Assembly: GCA_964584815.1 (NCBI GenBank)
Contig: CAZPBO010000039.1
Span: 1 to 23,563, forward strand
DNA length: 23,563 nt
From: CAZPBO01 sp964584815
GTDB lineage: Bacteria > Planctomycetota > SKW154
Direction: 5' to 3'
Shown here: piece after piece, positions 6,624-13,283 of the stretch
Position numbering within the stretch: position 1 is the first letter of the stretch
Layout: every line of letters starts with the position of its first letter
Program-made: the position numbers and the translations under genes
The notes under the pieces: generated by a model
What the model saw: only the letters and a program-made list of their open reading frames with translations
Told to the model about the DNA's origin: nothing
Databases searched by the model: none

Positions 6624-6849
6624 AGATGCGCACCTTCTCCTGCTTGCCCTTGAAGACGGACTTGTTGGCGTCAGCGACAAGTTTGGAGAGGAGTTTTGTC
6701 AGTCGCGCCTCGCGTAACTCGCACATCACCTTGTATGTCGCCTCAAAGCGCTTCTTAACATCGTCCGGCAGCGCGTGGAATGTGTCGGTTTCAATTATGC
6801 TCTTAAGCAGCGACCCATCAAGGGCGACACTCTTTCTGGGTTGTGTCAT
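6586..6849 (-). CDS. Small conserved-looking protein of unknown function (87 aa)
   Basis: I do not recognise this family. The gene is credible because AAAAGGAGG lies 6 nt before the ATG, and because it overlaps the start of the polysaccharide-export gene by 38 bp, as co-transcribed genes here often do. The protein is cytoplasmic, charged and probably helical: an N-terminal stretch (VALDGSLLKSIIETDTFHAL), a central amphipathic helix (DDVKKRFEATYKVMCELREA) and a Lys-rich C-terminal part ending in an EGDGLCVEFG strand. No membrane segment or known motif is seen. It sits where rpsH would follow rpsN in the spc operon, but it is not S8. Confidence 0.65.
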   Translation of the reverse strand: MTQPRKSVALDGSLLKSIIETDTFHALPDDVKKRFEATYKVMCELREARLTKLLSKLVADANKSVFKGKQEKVRIYDEGDGLCVEFG

Positions 6850-6926
6850 AACAGACCTCCTTTTAATGCCACGATAAGATATTGTTGCCTATAGCGGCTT
6901 TGAAGGCAAGCAAAAGAGTGTGGAGT

Positions 6927-7112
6927 TTACCAGGACGCTTTTCGCATGCCTGGGATTTCGCCGCGGTGTGCCAGCATCCGAAGGCAGATACGGCAAATGC
7001 CGAATTTGCGGTAGTAGCCGCGAGAGCGACCACATAACTGGCAGCGGTTCTTTCGCCGCGTTTTGAACTTCGGTTCTCTCCGCGCCTTGACTATCTGACT
7101 CTTTTTTGGCAC
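6927..7112 (-). CDS. rpsN: 30S ribosomal protein S14, zinc-binding type
   Basis: A 61-residue S14 of the short zinc form. CQLCGRSRGYYRKFGICRIC supplies the four cysteines of the zinc ribbon, and the C-terminal LAHRGEIPGMRKASW is the invariant end that contacts 16S rRNA in the small-subunit head. I start at the GTG at 7112, since it yields PKKSQIVKARREPKFKTR in step with the family and AAGGGGG lies 5 nt upstream. A longer frame to 7145 would run back into rplE. It is the last ribosomal gene of the block; the spc genes that normally follow (rpsH, rplF, rplR, rpsE) are absent. Confidence 0.95.
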   Translation of the reverse strand: MPKKSQIVKARREPKFKTRRKNRCQLCGRSRGYYRKFGICRICLRMLAHRGEIPGMRKASW

Positions 7113-7122
7113 ATCAGCCCCC

Positions 7123-7674
7123 TTAATCGCGGAACGGCATCCCAAACAACTTCAGCAATTCATACGACTCATCGGGCGTTGAGGGTTTGTGCCCCTTCTT
7201 TATCACTATGGTGACATTTATACCCTGTGGACCTTCCGATTTATCAAGGTCAACTTCCGGGAAGACATACTGGTCGTGCAGACCGATGTTGTAGTTTCCG
7301 AAGCGGTCAAGTCCTTTTCTGGAGAGTCCCCTGAAGTCGCGGATACGGGGGAGGGCGATATTGATGAGTCGGTCAAGGAACTCATACATTCTCTTGCCGC
7401 GGATGGTGCAGAAGCAGCCGACAAGTTGTCCACGGCGGAGACGAAACCCCGCAATATGGCGCTTAGCGCGGGTATGCTTGGGGTATTGTCCTGTTATCGC
7501 CGCCAAATCGCGCATCGCCCCATCCAGCCAGCGCTTATCCTCCTTCGCCTTCCCAACACCCATTGAGACCACCACTTTCTCTATCCGTGGGACTTGCATC
7601 GCGTTTTTATAACCGAATGTCTCCATCATTTTCGGCACAATTTCTTTTCTGTATGCTTCAAGCAGGCGCGCCAT
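7123..7674 (-). CDS. rplE: 50S ribosomal protein L5
   Basis: L5 (183 residues) binds 5S rRNA and forms bridges to the small subunit. PRIEKVVVSMGVGKAKEDKR, ITGQYPKHTRAKRHIAGFRLR, IRGKRMYEFLDRLINIALPR and RDFRGLSRKGLDRFGNYNIG are standard L5 blocks. The C-terminus (LLKLFGMPFRD) is also standard. There are 10 nt between rplX and this gene and 10 nt before rpsN, in the universal order. Confidence 0.97.
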   Translation of the reverse strand: MARLLEAYRKEIVPKMMETFGYKNAMQVPRIEKVVVSMGVGKAKEDKRWLDGAMRDLAAITGQYPKHTRAKRHIAGFRLRRGQLVGCFCTIRGKRMYEFLDRLINIALPRIRDFRGLSRKGLDRFGNYNIGLHDQYVFPEVDLDKSEGPQGINVTIVIKKGHKPSTPDESYELLKLFGMPFRD

Positions 7675-7684
7675 CGCTTCTCCC

Positions 7685-8029
7685 CTATTTCCGTTTCGGT
7701 ATCAAATTGCCGCATTTTTTGCAGTAACGCTGTTTCTGCCCGCTTTCATCATATCCCATCCTGACGCGAACAGGACGGTGGCAGTTATCACACCAGAGCA
7801 TAACATTGGATATATCAATGGGCATCTCTTTCTGAATACGCCCGCCACGGGGATGCTTCTGACTGCGGCGCACATGTTTCCACACAAGGTTTACGCCTTC
7901 CACCACGACCTTGCCTTTTTTGGGGAGGACTCTCAAGACGCGGCGTGGTGTGGGGCTTGATTTATCCATTTCCCTATCATCGCCGCTTATGACGACGACG
8001 AGGTCGCCGCGCACGATTTTGACTCCCAT
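7685..8029 (-). CDS. rplX: 50S ribosomal protein L24 with zinc-ribbon tail
   Basis: L24 (114 residues) starts assembly of the large subunit near the exit tunnel. The KOW segment (VRGDLVVVISGDDREM), the VEGVNLVWKHVRRSQKHPRGG loop and PIDISNVMLWC are typical. Two pairs of cysteines, CDNC and CKKC, in the C-terminal half suggest a zinc-binding form. The start overlaps the rplN stop by one base (TGATG). It has a few residues more than the shortest bacterial forms because of the ribbon. Confidence 0.95.
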   Translation of the reverse strand: MGVKIVRGDLVVVISGDDREMDKSSPTPRRVLRVLPKKGKVVVEGVNLVWKHVRRSQKHPRGGRIQKEMPIDISNVMLWCDNCHRPVRVRMGYDESGQKQRYCKKCGNLIPKRK

Positions 8030-8397
8030 CAGACCACCTCCGAAGCGAGCGACACGATACGCATAAAGCCTTTTTTACGGAGTTCGCGTGCAACGGCGCC
8101 GAAAATTCGTGTTCCGCGTGGGTTGCCATCGCGGTCTATCAGCACCGCTGCGTTTGTGTCAAACTTGACCCAGGAGCCGTCGTCACGCTTGAGGGGATAA
8201 GCCTGACGCACAACAACTGCATGCACCACCTCACCCGGGCGTATCTTGGAGCCCGGCACAGCCTTCTTCACACTGCATGCTATCACATCGCCTATGTAAG
8301 CGTAGCGACGGTTGCCCACTCCCACAACACTTATGCACATCACCTCTTTGGCGCCTGTGTTGTCGGCAACATTAAGTCTTGTGCGCATCTGTATCAT
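8029..8397 (-). CDS. rplN: 50S ribosomal protein L14
   Basis: L14 (122 residues) lies at the subunit interface. MIQMRTRLNVADNTGAKEVM, the VKKAVPGSKIRPGEVVHAVVV region, FDTNAAVLIDRDGNPRGTRI and the ending MRIVSLASEVV are the family signatures. Length is exactly as expected. It follows rpsQ after 10 nt and overlaps rplX by one base. Confidence 0.97.
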   Translation of the reverse strand: MIQMRTRLNVADNTGAKEVMCISVVGVGNRRYAYIGDVIACSVKKAVPGSKIRPGEVVHAVVVRQAYPLKRDDGSWVKFDTNAAVLIDRDGNPRGTRIFGAVARELRKKGFMRIVSLASEVV

Positions 8398-8407
8398 CGT
8401 TTGCCCC

Positions 8408-8764
8408 TTAACCCTCCTGGCTGTTTTCTGTCTCTTTCCACTCCTTCAGGTCTTTGAGTTTGGAGGGCGGCACCTCCTCTTTTTGTGGCGTTGTGACGAC
8501 TTTCTCACCCGCCCGACGCAGAACTCGCACAAGGCGCCAGTGCTTTGTTTTGCTCAATGGTCGTGTCTGCATCACCTCAACAAGGTCTCCCTCGTGCGCA
8601 TCCTCATTCTCATCGTGCACATGCAGCCTTGTGCATCGCCTTATATATTTGCCGTAGCGGGGATGTTTCACCAAGCGCTCCACTTCAACCACTATCGTTT
8701 TCTGCATTTTGTCGCTTTTAACGCGTCCCTGCAAGACTTTGCGTCTGCCGCGTGTGGCTGCCAT
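8408..8764 (-). CDS. rpsQ: 30S ribosomal protein S17 with C-terminal extension
   Basis: S17 binds the 5' domain of 16S rRNA. The OB-fold core is clear: LQGRVKSDKMQKTIVVEVER, KHPRYGKYIRRCTRLHVHDE and EGDLVEVMQTRPLSKTKHWR. At 118 residues it is about 30 longer than most bacterial S17. The extra part (after LRRAGEKVV) is charged and low in complexity, ending KDLKEWKETENSQEG. It sits between rpmC and rplN in the usual order. Confidence 0.96.
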   Translation of the reverse strand: MAATRGRRKVLQGRVKSDKMQKTIVVEVERLVKHPRYGKYIRRCTRLHVHDENEDAHEGDLVEVMQTRPLSKTKHWRLVRVLRRAGEKVVTTPQKEEVPPSKLKDLKEWKETENSQEG

Positions 8765-8775
8765 ACCATTCTCCT

Positions 8776-9054
8776 TCAGGCTTTCTTACTGATATCTGCT
8801 TTTTTACTGCGGCGTTCCTTTTTTCTGACCGATTTCGGCTCTATTGGTCCTTTAATACCCCTTTCGCGCTCCCGCAGGATTGTGAGAATGCGTGCTACCT
8901 CACGGCGCAGTGTTCGTTTTTTGCCGGGGTTTTTGGCGCTTTCGTCGTACGACTGGAACACCTGTTTATGCAACTCTTCACGCAATTGTGCCAGGCGTTC
9001 TTTCAACTCTTCCTCACTCAACTGCCGCAGTTGCCATACTTTCATTGTCGCCAT
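8776..9054 (-). CDS. rpmC: 50S ribosomal protein L29 with basic C-terminal extension
   Basis: L29 lies near the exit tunnel and helps form the docking site for trigger factor and SRP. LRQLSEEELKERLAQLREEL and the RREVARILTILRERE helix are diagnostic. The usual length is 60-70 residues; this one has 92, owing to a tail of about 25 residues ending KSVRKKERRSKKADISKKA. The ATG at 9054 shares a base with the rplP stop (TAATG). Confidence 0.95.
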   Translation of the reverse strand: MATMKVWQLRQLSEEELKERLAQLREELHKQVFQSYDESAKNPGKKRTLRREVARILTILRERERGIKGPIEPKSVRKKERRSKKADISKKA

Positions 9055-9470
9055 TAGAAGGTTCTCCTTTTGACCATTTTGACTTTAATAGGCATTTTAT
9101 GGGCGGCGCGTAGGAAAGCCTCCCTTGCCACCTCCTCTGGAATTCCGCCTATTTCATACAGTATTGTGCCGGGTTTAACCACCGCTGCCCAGTAGGCGCG
9201 GTCGCCTTTTCCCTTGCCCATCCTCGTTTCGTGTGGCTTTTTGCTTATGGGTTTATCGGGGAAGACGCGAATCCAGACGCGTCCTTCGCGCCGCAGGAAG
9301 TGGGTCATAGCCACGCGTCCCGCCTCAATCGTCCGTGCCGGAAGCCAGCACCGCTCAAGCGCCATCAGGCCGAAGTCCCCAAAAGCCACGAAGTTACCCC
9401 TCGTGGCTTTCCCTTTCATCTTGCCGCGCTGTTGCTTCCTATGCAGTATCCGTTTTGGCTCCAGCCTCAT
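9054..9470 (-). CDS. rplP: 50S ribosomal protein L16
   Basis: L16 (138 residues) organises the A-site region of 23S rRNA. PKRILHRKQQRGKMKGKATR, FGLMALERCWLPARTIEAGR, VWIRVFPDKPISKKPHETRM and GKGKGDRAYWAAVVKPG are conserved. The Met at 9470 matches the normal N-terminus (xLxPKRxxxRKQQRG), so the gene really begins 32 bp inside rpsC. GGGGAAAGG precedes the ATG. Confidence 0.97.
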   Translation of the reverse strand: MRLEPKRILHRKQQRGKMKGKATRGNFVAFGDFGLMALERCWLPARTIEAGRVAMTHFLRREGRVWIRVFPDKPISKKPHETRMGKGKGDRAYWAAVVKPGTILYEIGGIPEEVAREAFLRAAHKMPIKVKMVKRRTF

Positions 9471-10113
9471 CGCCTTTCCCCTTCAGCGGATACTCTCCCT
9501 TGTAAATCCAGACTTTTATGCCGATGGCGCCGTACTTTGTGTAGGCTTCTGCCAAGGCATAATCCACATTGGAGCGGAGGGTGGACAGTGGAACCCGACC
9601 GCGGATGAGCGTTTCTTTGCGGGACATATCGGCTCCGCCTATGCGCCCTTTTATCTGTATTTTGATTCCTTTTGCTCCGGCGTCCATCGTGGCTTGTGCG
9701 ACGCGTTTCATAACGCGTCGGTGGCTGGCACGGCGCAGTAGTTGCTCTTTTATTGACTCCGCCACCAGTCGCGCATCCAGTTCAGGTCTCTCTATCTCTA
9801 TTATCCGCGGCGCCTGAACCTCCATCTCCGTCATCTTCTGTATCTCAGACTGCAACTTCTCTATTTGCTGTCCGCGCTTGCCTATGAGCAGGGCAGGGCG
9901 CGCTGTGTAAATTATCACCATCAACTGGTTATGTGTTCGTTCTATATCCACCCTGCTCACCTGAGCGAAGCGGTAGTTCTCCATTATATGTTTTCTGATT
10001 TTCTGGTCCTCAACGAGGAACTTGGAGAAAAGTTTCTTTTTTGCGAACCATCTTGAGCGCCAAGGCTCATAGAGCCCAACGCGCATAGCAAGCGGCGGCA
10101 GTTTTTGTCCCAT
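9439..10113 (-). CDS. rpsC: 30S ribosomal protein S3
   Basis: S3 (224 residues) forms the mRNA entry site. It begins MGQKLPPLAMRVGLYEPWRS, with a KH domain (LLIGKRGQQIEKL, the GxxG loop) and the C-terminal domain GGADMSRKETLIRGRVPLST then VDYALAEAYTKYGAIGIKVW. I start at the ATG at 10113: it gives the family N-terminus, has GGAGGAGGAG just upstream and shares a base with the rplV stop (TAATG). Its 3' end overlaps rplP by 32 bp. Confidence 0.97.
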   Translation of the reverse strand: MGQKLPPLAMRVGLYEPWRSRWFAKKKLFSKFLVEDQKIRKHIMENYRFAQVSRVDIERTHNQLMVIIYTARPALLIGKRGQQIEKLQSEIQKMTEMEVQAPRIIEIERPELDARLVAESIKEQLLRRASHRRVMKRVAQATMDAGAKGIKIQIKGRIGGADMSRKETLIRGRVPLSTLRSNVDYALAEAYTKYGAIGIKVWIYKGEYPLKGKGDEAGAKTDTA

Positions 10114-10469
10114 TACTCCTCCTCCTCGGCGACGGTGACGAATAGGTGCGACATATAGCGTTTGTAGGGATGGGCGCGACCGCGGGCTACGGGTCTCCAG
10201 CGCCGTAGGAACGGTCCCTTGCACACATAGCATTCGCTTATGTAGAGTTTGTCGGGCTTTATGTAACGATTCTGACGCTGGTTTTGGTAAACGGCGTTTG
10301 CCACTGCCGATTCAAGGACTTTGAGTATCATATCGGCGGCGCGTTTCTTGCTCGCCCGCAGTATCGCCTTGGCCTCCTCCACATTGCGACCGCGCACAAG
10401 GTCCATTACGGGTTTTACCTTGCGCCAACTTATCCGCGCCCAGCGCCATATCGCCCGATATTCCGCCAT
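10113..10469 (-). CDS. rplV: 50S ribosomal protein L22
   Basis: L22 (118 residues) lines the exit tunnel. WARISWRKVKPVMDLVRGRN, the KKRAADMILKVLESAVANAV helix, LYISECYVCKGPFLRRWRPV and ARGRAHPYKRYMSHLFVTV are diagnostic. Of two adjacent ATG codons I take 10469, since GGAGG is 2 nt from the first but 5 from the second. The end is acidic (VAEEEE). It is the first gene of the ribosomal block here; rpsS, rplB, rplW, rplD, rplC and rpsJ, which normally precede it, are replaced by tsaB. Confidence 0.96.
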   Translation of the reverse strand: MAEYRAIWRWARISWRKVKPVMDLVRGRNVEEAKAILRASKKRAADMILKVLESAVANAVYQNQRQNRYIKPDKLYISECYVCKGPFLRRWRPVARGRAHPYKRYMSHLFVTVAEEEE

Positions 10470-10496
10470 CATTTCCTCCTTGTGCACAAAGCCCAA

Positions 10497-10526
10497 ATAG
10501 TTATTCTATTGTCGCCCCTCTGTCAA
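10497..10526 (-). promoter_or_regulatory. Candidate sigma-70 promoter of the ribosomal block
   Basis: On the minus strand a perfect TTGACA (10526-10521) is followed after 18 bp by AACTAT (10502-10497), which keeps the key A and final T of a -10 box. The start would be near 10490, about 20 nt before the rplV ATG. The -10 is weak. Confidence 0.5.
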
Positions 10527-10532
10527 GCCTTT

Positions 10533-10550
10533 TTGCGACAATTGGCGCAA
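10533..10550. promoter_or_regulatory. 18-bp imperfect palindrome upstream of the rplV promoter
   Basis: TTGCGACAATTGGCGCAA has 9-bp arms with one mismatch pair. It lies directly upstream of the -35 box, centred near -51 from the expected start. It could bind a regulator; it has no T-run to act as a terminator for tsaB. Confidence 0.35.
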
Positions 10551-10556
10551 GGAAAG

Positions 10557-11252
10557 TTAATTCGGCTCTTTAAGGCGGTTGGGAGAGGCGTCTATCTGGC
10601 GGCGCTCTTCCGCTTCTGATGGGCGCAAGTAGTGCGGCACAAATGTTAGTGGGTCGTGCTGTTGTCCTTTCTTTGTTGCCTTAAATCCGAGCAGCGCCAC
10701 CCATCTCGGCGCAGGATAGACCACCTTCTCCTCAACCTTTAGGCGGTGTCCCTCAAAAATCTTTTTCCAGCGTAGCGCTCCATCACCCACCAGAGTTGCT
10801 TCTTTTGCCATACGCTTTGCCGCCTCTTCCGGCTGCAGCATATCAAGAAAGAGCCTTTTACCTTTGTCAAAGAGTGCTGCATAGACACAGCCGCGATATG
10901 CGTCTATCACAACACCCAAAGGGTCGGGTATACCCGCCTCGTTCGCCGTCTTATGAAGCGCATCCGCGCTGCAGACTCCCACCAGTTTTGCTCCCGTTAC
11001 CCAGCATATCGTTTTTGCCGCCATCACCCCTATCCGCAACCCTGTAAAAGAGCCAGGTCCCTCATCAACCGCTACCGCATCTATCTCCGCAATCTGCCAT
11101 CCCACCCTGTCCAGCATCTCCTTTATAGTTGGCAGAAGAGACCGTCCGTGCACCATCCCTTCCTTGAAGATGTGCTCATCCAGAACCTTTTCGTTCTCAA
11201 CAACGGCAACGCCACCCAGTCTGGATGATGTCTCAATAGCAATGATTCGCAT
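10557..11252 (-). CDS. tsaB: tRNA threonylcarbamoyladenosine biosynthesis protein TsaB
   Basis: TsaB (YeaZ) is the non-catalytic ASKHA-fold partner of TsaD in the transfer of threonylcarbamoyl to A37 of ANN-decoding tRNAs. The 231-residue protein has MRIIAIETSS at the phosphate-1-like strand, EGMVHGRSLLPTIKEML, the hallmark DEGPGSFTGLRIGV and VVIDAYRGCVYAALF. I start at 11252, where the first beta strand begins; it overlaps the preceding stop as TGATG. A longer frame to 11291 would run back into the archaemetzincin gene. It is the last gene of a three-gene operon and lies between that and the ribosomal block. Confidence 0.93.
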   Translation of the reverse strand: MRIIAIETSSRLGGVAVVENEKVLDEHIFKEGMVHGRSLLPTIKEMLDRVGWQIAEIDAVAVDEGPGSFTGLRIGVMAAKTICWVTGAKLVGVCSADALHKTANEAGIPDPLGVVIDAYRGCVYAALFDKGKRLFLDMLQPEEAAKRMAKEATLVGDGALRWKKIFEGHRLKVEEKVVYPAPRWVALLGFKATKKGQQHDPLTFVPHYLRPSEAEERRQIDASPNRLKEPN

Positions 11253-11863
11253 CACTTCTGCCCCAGTTGTGCTTTGATTTTTGCCCAGCATTTCGGACAG
11301 TAGTCATCATATGTTGCGTCCAGTTCGGCAAGCGAGTTGGCAAACACCATAACGCAACGGCTCTTGCAATGTGGCAAGCCGAAGGTGTGTCCCACCTCGT
11401 GCAGTGTGAGGCGTTTCATTCTTGCGAGGAAGGTTTTTGGGTCATTGCGCAGACCGTAGAAGGAGTCGCGCAAGCGAGCGGCAGAGACAAGGCAGCAGGA
11501 GAGCGCTTCAGAGGCTACCCCGAAGACGAAGTTGAGACCTTCAACATATATATCAACATCGCAGACGGCGATTGTGCGCAGCGCGCTCTGGGTGCGTTCT
11601 TTATAGGCGGTTTTGAGGATGGTCTCGGCGCGGAACTGGTTACGGCTCGCGTTGTAGGCATCTTTGGGCAGGGGGAGGGGCTTTCGCAGACGCACGGGGA
11701 GTCCAAACCGTGCTGTCAGGATTGCCTGAACTGCCGCTAACGCATCCTCCCCCACATCGCCAAACGGAATCACCTCAAAGAACAAAGCGCTACCTCCCTG
11801 ATGTGCAGGTCGGTTTATGCTGCAGCCTACGGCAAATGCCAGCAACAAAAAGAGCCATCTCAT
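11252..11863 (-). CDS. Archaemetzincin-like lipoprotein metalloprotease (M54)
   Basis: A 203-residue predicted zinc protease. Residues 1-14 (MRWLFLLLAFAVGC) form a lipoprotein signal with AVGC as lipobox. The catalytic site is HEVGHTFGLPHC (His155, Glu156, His159, His165), followed by Cys170, Met172 in CVM, a conserved FANSLAELD and CPKC (Cys189, Cys192). The extra cysteines that bind a second zinc set archaemetzincins apart from other metzincins. The first two cysteines here are separated by three residues, one fewer than in the motif as I remember it. Archaeal homologues are cytoplasmic, so export as a lipoprotein is unusual. The start overlaps the stop of the propeller gene (ATGA). Confidence 0.88.
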   Translation of the reverse strand: MRWLFLLLAFAVGCSINRPAHQGGSALFFEVIPFGDVGEDALAAVQAILTARFGLPVRLRKPLPLPKDAYNASRNQFRAETILKTAYKERTQSALRTIAVCDVDIYVEGLNFVFGVASEALSCCLVSAARLRDSFYGLRNDPKTFLARMKRLTLHEVGHTFGLPHCKSRCVMVFANSLAELDATYDDYCPKCWAKIKAQLGQK

Positions 11864-13131
11864 CGTGGAAGCGCCACAACACCTTCCGGATTCGTGTCGG
11901 TGCCAGTTGAGTAATATGCGGGGCGGCTGCCCGCCTCTATGTCCACCTTGTCCACACGGTTTGAATCGCGGCACGCCACATATGCGAATGTGCTGTCGTG
12001 CGATATCGCCACCGCCACAGGATTTACCCCCACATTCACAGTGCTGCTCACAGTCAGCGTTTGCAGGTTAACTATGGAGACGGAGTTTGAGCCGCTGTTC
12101 GCACAGACCGCGTATTTCCCGTCAGGCGATGTCGCCACATCGCAGGGCTGAAGCCCCAGTGCCAGAGTTGATATCGGTGTTTGCAGGTTGGATGCATCAT
12201 ATACCAGAAGAACACCCGCGTCTTTTGAAACCACAAATAAGGTATTGCCATCAGGCGTTACAGCCAGCGCTGTGGGAGCACTTGCTTGGGCAACGCTTAC
12301 CGTTGTGTAGGTGTCTGTATCCACCACAACAAGGGTGCTGGCGTCCTCGCATGTCACCACAACGGCATTTCCTGCAGGTGTCACAGCAACATCTGTGGGA
12401 CCTGTGTCCACAGGTATCTCGGCTGCCACAGTCATTGTGGACAAGTCCAGCACAAACAACTTGGCGTCATCATAACATGTAACAAAGAGAAGCGGCTGGG
12501 TTGGGTGGAAGGCGCAGGATGAGGGGTTGTTGCCGACAGCGATTTCGCCCATAAGGAGTCCTTCAACAGAAATAAGGGTGACAGACGCGCCGTCTTTATT
12601 GCAGACAGCAAGCGTTCTTCCGTCGGGGGAGACGGCAACCGCTGACGGGGCGTTTCCCGTCTGCACGGTCTGAATAACTTTTTGGGTGTTGGGGTCAATG
12701 AAGGCAAGCGAGTCTTGTCCCGTAAGAGTTGCTACAACAAAAGGGGTGCCGACTGTCATAGGACCTGCGGTTTTGGATTTGCCTTTTTCTGTTTCGGTAT
12801 AAGGTGTGAGGCGAACTTTAACGCCTGTGTGAACGCCGGGACCCAAATCATCCGAATATTTCCATACAAAAGTGTGTTCAACCCAGTCGTCCTTTGAGGA
12901 GAGGTCGCTTGTGCCGTCGCCACCTCCTGATGTGGCGGTCATCCAGCCCAAATTCGGCTCATAACAGGTTGCCTCAAGGGAGCAGGATGAGCCGTCTATG
13001 GTGCGTAGTTTGTATTTAATTGTGAGGGTGCCATCCATATTGTCTTGGGTTGATATGATTCGCAGCACGGGTATAGGGTCGCTGCAGCCGGCAGCAACGG
13101 CTATAAGGGATGCGATAGCCAGAACACGCAT
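11860..13131 (-). CDS. YVTN-type beta-propeller lipoprotein
   Basis: A 423-residue exported protein. MRVLAIASLIAVAAGC is a lipoprotein signal (lipobox VAAGC). Residues about 18-130 form an N-terminal domain with TQDNMDGTLTIKYKL, perhaps a beta sandwich; its Cys may form disulfides. The rest is a chain of about six or seven YVTN repeats, each with the pattern PxxVAVSPDGRTLAVxN then a strand VxVID, as in surface-layer and cytochrome-like propellers. No catalytic residues can be named; a binding or scaffold role outside the membrane is likely. Of the adjacent ATGs at 13134 and 13131 I use the second, which has GGAGG 7 nt upstream. It leads the operon with the M54 protease and tsaB. Confidence 0.85.
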   Translation of the reverse strand: MRVLAIASLIAVAAGCSDPIPVLRIISTQDNMDGTLTIKYKLRTIDGSSCSLEATCYEPNLGWMTATSGGGDGTSDLSSKDDWVEHTFVWKYSDDLGPGVHTGVKVRLTPYTETEKGKSKTAGPMTVGTPFVVATLTGQDSLAFIDPNTQKVIQTVQTGNAPSAVAVSPDGRTLAVCNKDGASVTLISVEGLLMGEIAVGNNPSSCAFHPTQPLLFVTCYDDAKLFVLDLSTMTVAAEIPVDTGPTDVAVTPAGNAVVVTCEDASTLVVVDTDTYTTVSVAQASAPTALAVTPDGNTLFVVSKDAGVLLVYDASNLQTPISTLALGLQPCDVATSPDGKYAVCANSGSNSVSIVNLQTLTVSSTVNVGVNPVAVAISHDSTFAYVACRDSNRVDKVDIEAGSRPAYYSTGTDTNPEGVVALPR

Positions 13132-13155
13132 CATTTTCCCTCCACACTCTGTATT

Positions 13156-13184
13156 ATTAAACGCCAACGGAAAGAGAAGTTCAA
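13156..13184 (-). promoter_or_regulatory. Sigma-70 promoter of the propeller-protease-tsaB operon
   Basis: On the minus strand TTGAAC (13184-13179), 17 bp, then TTTAAT (13161-13156). The start would be near 13149, close to 18 nt before the ATG. It faces away from the queC promoter. Confidence 0.6.
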
Positions 13185-13207
13185 GCAAATCGGGTGGGAT
13201 GTGTGTA

Positions 13208-13237
13208 TTGACACGGCAAGCGGTTGTGTGTTACAAT
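13208..13237 (+). promoter_or_regulatory. Sigma-70 promoter of the queC-sbcCD operon
   Basis: A perfect TTGACA (13208-13213), 18 bp, then TACAAT (13232-13237). The predicted start is near 13244, giving a leader of about 40 nt. I see no preQ1 riboswitch pattern in a leader this short. Confidence 0.8.
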
Positions 13238-13283
13238 TGTTTATGGAGATGCCGAAGGAATGTTCGGGTGGGAGTGAAAGAGG

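Noticed and set aside
6850..6926. Intrinsic terminator after rpsN
   Set aside because: TTGCCT/AGGCAA can pair across 13 bases, but there is no GC-rich stem or T-run.
8312..9073. 253-residue plus-strand frame across the ribosomal genes
   Set aside because: Antisense shadow of rplN, rpsQ and rpmC, which are certain by homology.
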